Shown here: piece after piece, positions 1-5,551 of the stretch
Numbering within the stretch: position 1 is the first letter of the stretch
How the letters are laid out: the number at the start of each line of letters is the position of its first letter
From: CAZULF01 sp964621215
Lineage (GTDB): Bacteria > Pseudomonadota > Gammaproteobacteria > UBA1113
NCBI GenBank assembly: GCA_964621215.1
Contig: CAZULF010000117.1
Coordinates: 1 to 5,551 of the forward strand
Direction of reading: 5' to 3'
DNA length: 5,551 nucleotides
Made by a program: the position numbers and the translations under genes
Notes under the pieces: generated by a model
The model's database searches: none
Seen by the model: only the letters and a program-made list of their open reading frames with translations
Told to the model about the DNA's origin: nothing

Positions 1-12
1 CTTGCATCTAAG

Positions 13-21
13 TGTTATAAT
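13..21 (+). promoter_or_regulatory. Candidate extended -10 promoter of the suf operon
   Basis: TGTTATAAT at 13-21 is a perfect TATAAT hexamer (16-21) preceded by TG one base upstream, which is the sigma70 extended -10 form and can work with a weak -35. A -35 at normal spacing would lie just before base 1 and cannot be seen. Transcription would start near base 28, giving a leader of about 36 nt. An alternative pair, TTGCAT (2-7) and TACTAT (25-30) with a 17-base spacer, is weaker. No other promoter-like sequence is needed for the tightly packed genes downstream. Confidence 0.6.
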
Positions 22-43
22 TAGTACTATACCAGTCCTAATT
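19..43. promoter_or_regulatory. Candidate Rrf2/IscR-type operator (25-bp inverted repeat)
   Basis: The arms AATTAG-t-ACT (19-28) and AGT-c-CTAATT (34-43) are reverse complements at 9 of 10 paired positions (the mismatch is 25/37), around a 5-base centre at 29-33. The element overlaps the end of the -10 hexamer and the predicted transcription start, as expected for a repressor site. Its total length (25 bp) and the ACT-N5-AGT core match the E. coli IscR type 1 layout, but the outer bases differ. The gene directly downstream encodes an Rrf2 regulator, so autoregulation is the natural inference. There is no T-tract after it, so it is not a terminator. Confidence 0.6.
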
Positions 44-51
44 TAAGGGCT

Positions 52-55
52 AAGG
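52..55 (+). promoter_or_regulatory. Ribosome binding site of the regulator gene
   Basis: AAGG at 52-55 lies 8 bases before the ATG at 64 and supports that start. It is the only gene start in the window that does not depend on an upstream coding region. A second purine block (TAAGGG, 44-49) is too far upstream. Confidence 0.5.
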
Positions 56-63
56 TTAAACAT

Positions 64-522
64 ATGTTTCGCATCAGCAAATTGACTGATTATAGTACAG
101 TTGTCATGAGTTACCTCGCACGAGAGCCGGAGGGGATTCATAATGCGCGTGATATTATGGAACATACCGGGATCGCTTTGCCTACTATCAGTAAGATATT
201 GAAAATATTAGCCAAAGCCGGGTTGCTGCAATCCCATCGGGGAGCCAGTGGCGGTTACAGCTTGGCTTTGCCGCCGGAAAAAATCCCTGTCGCCCGCATA
301 TTAGCGGCAATGGAAGGCAATATCGGCCTCACCGAATGCAGTACGCACAAGGGAAACTGTTCATTAGAACCGTTATGCCATATTCGTAGTAATTGGCAGT
401 CGATCAGTCATGTCGTTCACAATGCCTTAAGCAGTATTACCTTAGCCGATATGGTGAACCCGATTGCGAATATTCAATTTTCTGTTACCCGTCGTGATGC
501 TTTGCGTGAGACTCCAACATGA
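64..522 (+). CDS. SUF system Fe-S cluster assembly regulator (Rrf2/IscR family)
   Basis: This is a 152-residue transcription factor of the Rrf2 family, the group that holds IscR. The N-terminus ([19 protein letters not shown]) matches SUF-operon regulators. It is followed by a winged helix-turn-helix with the recognition region at about residues 37-50 and the wing RGASGGYSL at about 59-67. Cysteines 92, 99 and 105 form C-x6-C-x5-C, equivalent to the three cluster-binding cysteines of IscR (C92, C98, C104). An LADMVN segment at 127-132 matches the C-terminal LGELVN of IscR. IscR also uses a histidine three residues after the last cysteine; here that position is Arg108, while His106 is adjacent to Cys105. 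The likely role is to sense Fe-S status and control this operon through the inverted repeat just upstream. The stop overlaps the sufB start by 4 bases (ATGA). The family call is secure; the bound cluster type and the direction of control are inferred. Confidence 0.93.
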   Translation: MFRISKLTDYSTVVMSYLAREPEGIHNARDIMEHTGIALPTISKILKILAKAGLLQSHRGASGGYSLALPPEKIPVARILAAMEGNIGLTECSTHKGNCSLEPLCHIRSNWQSISHVVHNALSSITLADMVNPIANIQFSVTRRDALRETPT

Positions 523-1970
523 CAACAAAATCCCAAACACAGCTGGATGCACTATTAAATAAGGATTATGAACACGGTTTCGTCACTGACATCGAATCCG
601 ATAGGCTGCCTAACGGTTTAAGTGAAGAGATTATCCGCGCTATTTCTGCGAAAAAAAATGAACCTGAATTTATGTTGAATTGGCGTTTGCGTGCTTATCG
701 GCATTGGTTAACCATGACCGAGCCGCATTGGGCGCATGCGCATTACCCTGCTATTGATTATCAGGCGCTCTGTTATTATTCCGCACCGAAATCCAAAGCT
801 GATGCGCCGAAAAGTTTAGATGAAGTTGATCCTGAATTATTAGCGACGTATGCTAAATTAGGTATTCCGTTAAAAGAACAAGAAATGTTAGCCGGTGTCG
901 CTGTCGATGCGGTATTTGACAGTGTTTCTGTTGCAACCACTTTCAAAAGTAAACTCGCCGAAAAAGGTATTATTTTCTGTGCCTTTTCTGAAGCAGTAAC
1001 TGAATATCCTGAATTAGTCGAAAAATATCTTGGCAGCGTCGTGCCACACACCGATAATTTTTATGCTGCACTGAACTCCGCTGTTTTCAGCGATGGATCG
1101 TTTATTTATATTCCCAAAGGCGTGCGTTGCCCAATGGAATTATCAACGTATTTTCGTATTAACGCGATTAATACCGGACAATTTGAACGAACTTTAATTA
1201 TTGCCGATGAAGGCAGTTATGTCAGTTACCTTGAAGGCTGTACGGCTCCTCAACGCGATGAAAATCAATTACACGCGGCGGTGGTCGAATTAATTGCACT
1301 AGATCATGCGACAATAAAATATTCCACCGTACAAAATTGGTATCCCGGTGATAAAGACGGTAAAGGCGGTATTTATAATTTTGTGACTAAACGCGGCGAT
1401 TGTCGCGGTCACCATTCTAAAATTTCGTGGACTCAAGTAGAAACGGGTTCCGCGATTACCTGGAAATATCCGAGTGTCATTTTGCGCGGTGATTATTCTA
1501 TTGGTGAATTTTATTCGGTTGCGTTGGCGAATCATCGTCAACAGGCGGATACTGGCACCAAGATGATTCACTTAGGCAAACATACCTCGAGCACCATTAT
1601 TTCCAAAGGAATTTCCGCAGGTTTTGGACAAAACACTTACCGCGGTTTAGTGAAGATGGGTAAAAATGCAGTGAATGCGCGTAATTATACGCAATGTGAT
1701 TCTTTGTTGATGAGCGATAAATGTGGAGCGCATACTTTCCCTTATATTGAAGTAAAAAATCCTACGGCGAAAGTAGAGCACGAAGCCTCCACGTCGAAAA
1801 TCAGCGAAGATCAATTGTTTTATTTGCAGCAACGTGGATTAACCACCGAAGATGCGGTCTCCATGATCGTCAATGGTTTCTGTAAACAAGTGATTAAAGA
1901 GTTACCGATGGAGTTTGCGGTAGAAGCACAAAAGTTATTGGGTATCAGTTTAGAAGGCAGTGTGGGATAA
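519..1970 (+). CDS. sufB: Fe-S cluster assembly scaffold protein SufB
   Basis: SufB is the scaffold subunit of the cytosolic SufBC2D complex, on which sulfur and iron are combined into a nascent cluster. The 483-residue protein is close to the E. coli length (495). Family stretches include [14 protein letters not shown] (about 40-53), [18 protein letters not shown] (198-215), [17 protein letters not shown] (303-319) and the C-terminal [14 protein letters not shown]. Cys241 (in YLEGC) aligns with E. coli Cys254, the sulfur entry residue. Cys393 (in [10 protein letters not shown]) aligns with Cys405, and E420-H421-E422 with the E432-H433-E434 group near the assembly site, so the functional residues are present. 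The N-terminal cysteine cluster of E. coli SufB (CGNCDDTC) is absent; after YYSAP at 87-91 there is a cysteine-free linker. The ATG at 519 overlaps the regulator stop, with only a weak GAG (508-510) as ribosome site, so coupling is likely. An A8 run at 651-658 is explained by the conserved AKKNE codons. Confidence 0.97.
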   Translation: MTTKSQTQLDALLNKDYEHGFVTDIESDRLPNGLSEEIIRAISAKKNEPEFMLNWRLRAYRHWLTMTEPHWAHAHYPAIDYQALCYYSAPKSKADAPKSLDEVDPELLATYAKLGIPLKEQEMLAGVAVDAVFDSVSVATTFKSKLAEKGIIFCAFSEAVTEYPELVEKYLGSVVPHTDNFYAALNSAVFSDGSFIYIPKGVRCPMELSTYFRINAINTGQFERTLIIADEGSYVSYLEGCTAPQRDENQLHAAVVELIALDHATIKYSTVQNWYPGDKDGKGGIYNFVTKRGDCRGHHSKISWTQVETGSAITWKYPSVILRGDYSIGEFYSVALANHRQQADTGTKMIHLGKHTSSTIISKGISAGFGQNTYRGLVKMGKNAVNARNYTQCDSLLMSDKCGAHTFPYIEVKNPTAKVEHEASTSKISEDQLFYLQQRGLTTEDAVSMIVNGFCKQVIKELPMEFAVEAQKLLGISLEGSVG

Positions 1971-2735
1971 ATGATGAAGACGATAGTAGAAATAAAAAAT
2001 TTACATGTGAAAGTCAGCGAAAAAGACATCCTTAAAGGGATCAATCTGACCGTTAACGCTGGCGAAGTGCACGCCATCATGGGACCGAATGGTTCAGGTA
2101 AAAGCACATTAAGCAATATTCTAGCGGGTCGTGGTGGTTACGAGGTGACGCAAGGCAGTGTACGCTATTTAGGTCATGATTTACTGGCACTCCCTGCAGA
2201 TGAACGCGCCCGTGAAGGGATTTTTTTGGCCTTCCAATATCCGGTAGAAATTCCTGGCGTTAATAATATGTATATGCTGAAAGCCGCCGTCAATGCGCGT
2301 CGGAAACAGCAACAATTACCGGAAGTCGATGCATTCGATTTTTTAGAATTAGTCCGTGCCAAAACGCGTCTATTAAAAATGGATGAAACCTTTTTATCGC
2401 GCGATGTGAACAACGGTTTTTCTGGCGGTGAAAAAAAGCGAAATGAAATTTTACAAATGCTGATGCTAGACCCACGCTTAGCCATTTTAGATGAAACCGA
2501 TTCCGGTTTAGATATCGATGCGTTAAAAGTGGTGGCTGAAGGGATTAACGCTTTACGACACCCAGATAAAGCGATTATTTTGGTGACTCATTATCAACGT
2601 TTACTGGATTATATTACGCCCGATTTTGTCCATGTGTTATCCGATGGACGTATCGTTAAATCAGGCGACAGCGCTCTCGCACATGAATTAGAGAAAACTG
2701 GCTACGGCTGGATAGCTGAACATACGGCGGATTAA
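1971..2735 (+). CDS. sufC: Fe-S cluster assembly ATPase SufC
   Basis: SufC is a soluble ABC-type ATPase that binds SufB and SufD and drives the conformational change needed for cluster assembly; it is not a transporter. At 254 residues it is near the E. coli size (248). Visible motifs are Walker [10 protein letters not shown] (38-46), Q-loop Q89 in [11 protein letters not shown], signature SGGEKKR (151-157), Walker B LAILDE ending D174-E175, D-loop SGLD (178-181) and H-loop H207 in LVTHYQR. There are no membrane segments. The [11 protein letters not shown] and [10 protein letters not shown] stretches distinguish SufC from other ABC ATPases. The gene starts directly after the sufB stop with two tandem ATGs (1971 and 1974). 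GGGA at 1964-1967 is better spaced for the second, so the real protein may lack the first Met. It is followed by a 4-base gap to sufD. Confidence 0.97.
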   Translation: MMKTIVEIKNLHVKVSEKDILKGINLTVNAGEVHAIMGPNGSGKSTLSNILAGRGGYEVTQGSVRYLGHDLLALPADERAREGIFLAFQYPVEIPGVNNMYMLKAAVNARRKQQQLPEVDAFDFLELVRAKTRLLKMDETFLSRDVNNGFSGGEKKRNEILQMLMLDPRLAILDETDSGLDIDALKVVAEGINALRHPDKAIILVTHYQRLLDYITPDFVHVLSDGRIVKSGDSALAHELEKTGYGWIAEHTAD

Positions 2736-2739
2736 GATT

Positions 2740-4041
2740 ATGTCGATTGCACATTATCTCGAACAATTTGATTTACATGCCGGACAGTTGGCAGGAAGTG
2801 AGTTGCCCTGGCTACAACAATTACGTAAAACGGCTATCGCCGGTTTCGCAGAAAAAGCCTTTCCTAGCAACAAGCAAGAAGCGTGGAAATATACCAACCT
2901 CGAATTGTTGGACAATATTGATTTTACTGTGATGACGCTTTCTACTATCATCGATGAGACAAAAATAGCCGCCCTGTTGCCTGTTGTTTCAGGCTCAACT
3001 TATCGTGCAGTGTTTGTTGACGGACATTTTTCTGCCTCATTGTCTTCGCTACAGGATGTTGCCGCATGGATTTCCGTTAATCGATGGCAAGATAAATCCA
3101 CGAGTATGGCGTTAACTGCTGCCAACGATGGTTTAGATGCATTAAACTTGGCTTTTATGACGGATAGTTTGAGGATTACCATTCCGGCCCACATGACGTT
3201 GAAACAACCTATTCATATCATTTATCTTTATACCGATGCAAGCACCGATAAAATGATGCATTTCCGTCACAATATTCATCTGGCTGAAGGAGCTCGTGCG
3301 GATATCATTGAACACCATATTAGTGATACACCTCGTTATTTTAGTACCGCATTTGTCTACGCCGAGCTTGCACCTCATGCGCATCTGCATTACCACCGTT
3401 GGCAAGATCATAGCTTAGCCGCTTATCATATTTCCCGTTTACACCTAGCGCAAGCACAAGATAGTCAAGCGACCTTGTTTGCCTTTGATATTGGCGGACA
3501 TTTTATTCGAAATGATATCGTACAATTATTTCAGGGTGAACATTCAGAATGTCATTTACATGGTTTATATCTGTTACAAGATAAGCAGCACGTGGACAAC
3601 CATATAACACTTCAACATGCGCAGCCTCGTTGTTATAGCCGACAATTTTACAAAGGCATTATCGATGGCCGAGCGCATGGCATATTTCACGGCAAAGTGA
3701 TTGTGCACGTTGACGCACAACAAACAGATGCAAATCAACATAATGCAAACTTATTATTATCTAATAATGCTGAAGTAGATACTCAACCTCAATTAGAAAT
3801 TTATGCGGATGATGTCAAATGTAGCCACGGCGCAACCGTCGGACAATTGGATGAGGACGCATTATTTTATTTACAATCACGCGGCTTAGATTATGTCACA
3901 GCTAGAGATTTGTTGATCTATGGTTTTGCAGCGGAAGTGCTTTCACATATTGAACATGCCGCGTTACAACAGTTTTGTCAATCGCGTTTACTTGCTTGTT
4001 TGCCTAAAGCCCTCACCACGTTGGAGGATAGTGTTGTATGA
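2740..4041 (+). CDS. sufD: Fe-S cluster assembly protein SufD
   Basis: SufD is the SufB paralogue that completes the SufBC2D scaffold and helps with iron entry. It has 433 residues (E. coli 423). The N-terminal helical part contains the family motif F-P-x3-x-E-A-WKYTNL (41-54). The centre is a beta-helix. The C-terminal part has NANLLLSNNAEVDTQPQLEIYADDVKCSHGATVGQLDEDALFYL-type sequence, beginning near residue 335. His363 in CSHGAT aligns with E. coli SufD His360, which sits at the SufB-SufD cluster-forming interface. The protein is visibly rich in histidine, with a dense patch HAHLHYHRWQDH at 213-224. The N-terminal half is less conserved than SufB, as is usual for the family. The ribosome site is weak (GGCGG, 2726-2730), so translation probably depends on sufC. 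The stop overlaps the sufS start by 4 bases. Confidence 0.95.
   Translation: MSIAHYLEQFDLHAGQLAGSELPWLQQLRKTAIAGFAEKAFPSNKQEAWKYTNLELLDNIDFTVMTLSTIIDETKIAALLPVVSGSTYRAVFVDGHFSASLSSLQDVAAWISVNRWQDKSTSMALTAANDGLDALNLAFMTDSLRITIPAHMTLKQPIHIIYLYTDASTDKMMHFRHNIHLAEGARADIIEHHISDTPRYFSTAFVYAELAPHAHLHYHRWQDHSLAAYHISRLHLAQAQDSQATLFAFDIGGHFIRNDIVQLFQGEHSECHLHGLYLLQDKQHVDNHITLQHAQPRCYSRQFYKGIIDGRAHGIFHGKVIVHVDAQQTDANQHNANLLLSNNAEVDTQPQLEIYADDVKCSHGATVGQLDEDALFYLQSRGLDYVTARDLLIYGFAAEVLSHIEHAALQQFCQSRLLACLPKALTTLEDSVV
4023..4027 (+). promoter_or_regulatory. Strong ribosome binding site for sufS
   Basis: GGAGG at 4023-4027, inside the last codons of sufD, lies 10 bases before the ATG at 4038. It is the closest match to the Shine-Dalgarno consensus among the gene starts in this window, and it fixes the sufS start that overlaps the sufD stop. 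It suggests sufS can also be initiated without relying on ribosomes finishing sufD. Confidence 0.55.
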
Positions 4042-5291
4042 AACATGTCATCGCTGAAAATATAAAATCCGCGTGGGATGTTGAGCGTATTCGCAAAGAC
4101 TTTCCTATTTTGAACACACAAGCTCACGGTTATCCTTTAATTTATTTGGATAATGCCGCTACTTCACAAAAGCCAAGTGTTGTGATCGATGCGATAAATC
4201 AATACTACACCGCAACCAATGCCAATATTCACCGTGGTGTACATTATCTATCAGAAAAAGCCACGGCGGAGTTTGAAAACGCACGTGTTAAATTACAGCA
4301 TTTCATTCATGCCTGTTCACCACGTGAAATTATTTTTACGCGCGGCACCACGGAATCGATCAATTTGGTTGCCAATACGTATGGCGCGACTCATCTCAAA
4401 CCTGGTGATGAAGTGTTGCTAACTGAAATAGAGCATCATTCTAATATTGTCCCTTGGCAACTACTGTGTGAACGCACCGGTGCTGTGATTAAAGTGGCAC
4501 CGATGAATGAACTTGGTGAAATTACTTTAGACGCGTTTGCCAGTCAGTTATCTGATCGCACTCGCATTGTTGGTATCACACACGTATCAAACGCACTAGG
4601 TACTATTAATCCGGTACGCGAGATGGTGCAATTAGCACATCAAGTAGGAGCAAAAGTATTAGTGGATGGTGCGCAAGCGGCACCGCACCTGGCCATTGAT
4701 GTACAAGCGCTGGATTGTGATTTTTATTGTTTATCCGGTCACAAAATGTATGGCCCCACTGGAGTGGGTATTTTGTACGGTCGTGAAACATTACTCGATG
4801 CCATGCCACCTTATCAAGGCGGCGGTGAAATGATCAAAATGGTTACCTTTGAAAAAAGTATCTATAACGATATCCCGCATAAATTTGAAGCCGGCACGCC
4901 GGATATTGCTGGCGGGATCGTGCTCGGTTATGCGGTAGATTATTTACTGGGACTAGGCTTGGAGGCCATTCAACACTACGAACACGAATTATTAACGTAC
5001 GCCACTGAAAAAGCACTAGCTGAACCTGACATACATTTAATTGGTACAGCAAAAAATAAAGCCGCGGTGTTATCTTTTGTGATGAAGGATATTCATCCAC
5101 ACGATATCGGTACCATTCTCGATCGTTATGGCATTGCTGTCCGAACCGGCCATCACTGTGCCATGCCCATCATGCAACATTTTGACGTACCTGCCACAGT
5201 ACGAGCTTCGTTTGCATTTTATAATACACATGCCGAAATTGATGCTTTGTTTACTGCGTTACAACATGTTAGAGAGTTATTTCATTCATGA
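4038..5291 (+). CDS. sufS: Cysteine desulfurase SufS (type II, PLP-dependent)
   Basis: SufS removes sulfur from L-cysteine, giving alanine and an enzyme persulfide that is passed on for cluster assembly. It is a cytosolic class V aminotransferase-fold enzyme of 417 residues (E. coli 406). Visible residues are YLDNAATSQKP (36-46), the PLP-stacking histidine at 133 in EIEHHSN, Asp210 and Gln213 in VDGAQA, the PLP lysine Lys236 in SGHKMYGP, and the catalytic Cys374 in RTGHHCAMP (365-377 region). RTGHHCAMP and the short active-site loop place it in the type II SufS/CsdA group rather than IscS/NifS. His355 in the segment HPHD (353-356) lies 19 residues before the catalytic cysteine. That is where Bacillus subtilis SufS has His342, the residue that docks to the SufU zinc site; E. 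coli has Tyr there. The next gene is sufU, so the pair fits. ATGA overlaps join it to both neighbours. Confidence 0.97.
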   Translation: MKHVIAENIKSAWDVERIRKDFPILNTQAHGYPLIYLDNAATSQKPSVVIDAINQYYTATNANIHRGVHYLSEKATAEFENARVKLQHFIHACSPREIIFTRGTTESINLVANTYGATHLKPGDEVLLTEIEHHSNIVPWQLLCERTGAVIKVAPMNELGEITLDAFASQLSDRTRIVGITHVSNALGTINPVREMVQLAHQVGAKVLVDGAQAAPHLAIDVQALDCDFYCLSGHKMYGPTGVGILYGRETLLDAMPPYQGGGEMIKMVTFEKSIYNDIPHKFEAGTPDIAGGIVLGYAVDYLLGLGLEAIQHYEHELLTYATEKALAEPDIHLIGTAKNKAAVLSFVMKDIHPHDIGTILDRYGIAVRTGHHCAMPIMQHFDVPATVRASFAFYNTHAEIDALFTALQHVRELFHS

Positions 5292-5551
5292 TAGATTTAC
5301 GTATGTTATATCAGGAAGTGATCGTTGATCACAATCGTCATCCACGGAATTTTGGGCATTTAGATCATCCTACGCATCATGCTGACGGTTTTAACCCTTT
5401 GTGTGGCGATAAAATCAGTATTGATTTAGACGTGCGTGAAGGCATCATCCAACAAATTACATTTGAAGGTAAAGGATGCGCTATTTCGACGGCCTCCGCA
5501 TCCTTAATGACGGAAAATTTAACCGGAAAATCATTAGCTGAAGCAGAATCG
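5288..5551 (+). CDS. sufU: SufU-type Fe-S assembly protein (IscU/NifU-N fold), 5' part only
   Basis: The reading frame opens with ATG at 5288, overlapping the sufS stop (ATGA), and stays open for 88 codons to the window edge; no stop is seen, so the C-terminal part lies outside. The sequence MIDLRMLYQEVIVDHNRHPRNFG followed by NPLCGD, with Cys39 and Asp41, and GKGCAISTASASLMTE, with Cys64, is characteristic of SufU. These residues match zinc ligands Cys41, Asp43 and Cys66 of Bacillus subtilis SufU; the last one (Cys128) would be downstream. The insert-type GKSLAEA segment also favours SufU over IscU. The role is probably sulfur acceptor from SufS (in place of SufE), less likely a cluster scaffold. 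GAGAG near 5272-5276 is a weak ribosome site. A later in-frame ATG at 5303 would cut into the conserved N-terminus, so 5288 is preferred. Confidence 0.93.
   Translation, partial: MIDLRMLYQEVIVDHNRHPRNFGHLDHPTHHADGFNPLCGDKISIDLDVREGIIQQITFEGKGCAISTASASLMTENLTGKSLAEAES

Noticed and set aside
2..21. TTGCAT (2-7) as the -35 partner of TATAAT (16-21).
   Set aside because: The spacer is only 8 bases, far below the usual 16-18. TATAAT is better explained as an extended -10, or TTGCAT pairs weakly with TACTAT at 25-30.
651..658. A8 run in sufB, a possible polymerase slippage or phase-variation site.
   Set aside because: It is accounted for by the conserved Ala-Lys-Lys-Asn codons, and the frame continues intact on both sides.
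776..1051. Minus-strand open frame opposite sufB; similar antisense frames occur at 1299-1571, 1820-2116, 2174-2485, 3142-3411 and 4843-5100.
   Set aside because: They lie opposite clearly conserved suf genes, resemble no known proteins, and look like by-products of the coding strand.
2432..2438. A AAA AAG heptamer in the correct phase for -1 ribosomal frameshifting within sufC; a shifted ribosome would meet TGA at 2444-2446.
   Set aside because: It encodes the Glu-Lys-Lys of the SufC signature SGGEKKR, so the protein sequence explains it. I see no convincing stimulatory stem or well-placed Shine-Dalgarno, and a truncated ATPase has no evident use.
4219..4422. Short plus-strand frames inside other genes (4219-4422, 2747-2932, 5128-5328).
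   Set aside because: They are out-of-frame readings of sufS, sufD and the sufS/sufU junction, without family resemblance or a credible ribosome site.
5318..5332. Perfect inverted repeat GTGATC-GTT-GATCAC early in sufU, a possible operator or small hairpin.
   Set aside because: It encodes the conserved EVIVDH segment, lies within a gene, has only 6-bp arms and no T-tract, and does not resemble the operator at 19-43.

Overview
This window is one compact, fully co-directional (+ strand) iron-sulfur cluster assembly operon of the SUF type. The order is: promoter and operator, Rrf2/IscR-like SUF regulator, sufB, sufC, sufD, sufS, then the first 88 codons of a sufU (IscU/NifU-N-like) gene that runs off the right edge. 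Apart from the first 63 bases and a 4-base gap before sufD, everything is coding. I see no RNA gene, mobile element, CRISPR array or terminator.

The organism is most likely a gammaproteobacterium with a fairly AT-rich genome, judging by eye from base composition and codon use. SufB, SufC and SufS read very like the Escherichia coli proteins. The operon, however, is led by an Rrf2-type 'SUF system regulator' and carries SufU in place of SufE, with no sufA seen. That layout is known from Xanthomonas-like and Legionella/Coxiella-like gammaproteobacteria. A Legionellales-type source is possible, but the window alone does not prove it.

Bases 1-63 hold an extended -10 promoter (TGnTATAAT, 13-21). 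A 25-bp dyad-symmetric element at 19-43 sits over the predicted transcription start. Its length and inner ACT/AGT core resemble the IscR type 1 site, but its outer arms differ. It is the best candidate operator for autoregulation by the first gene.

From base 64 the genes are joined by ATGA overlaps (regulator/sufB, sufD/sufS, sufS/sufU), a zero-base junction (sufB/sufC) and a 4-base gap (sufC/sufD), so they are probably translationally coupled on one mRNA. SufS takes sulfur from cysteine, SufU is the likely sulfur acceptor, and the SufB-SufC-SufD ATPase scaffold builds the cluster. The regulator probably senses cluster supply through three cysteines and adjusts expression. SufS carries the histidine known from Bacillus SufS to pair with zinc-bound SufU, which agrees with SufU being its partner.

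This is a well-known pathway rather than an undescribed system. The points most worth a second look are the operator, the ligand set of the regulator, and the residue-level signs of a SufS-SufU pair in a gammaproteobacterial setting.
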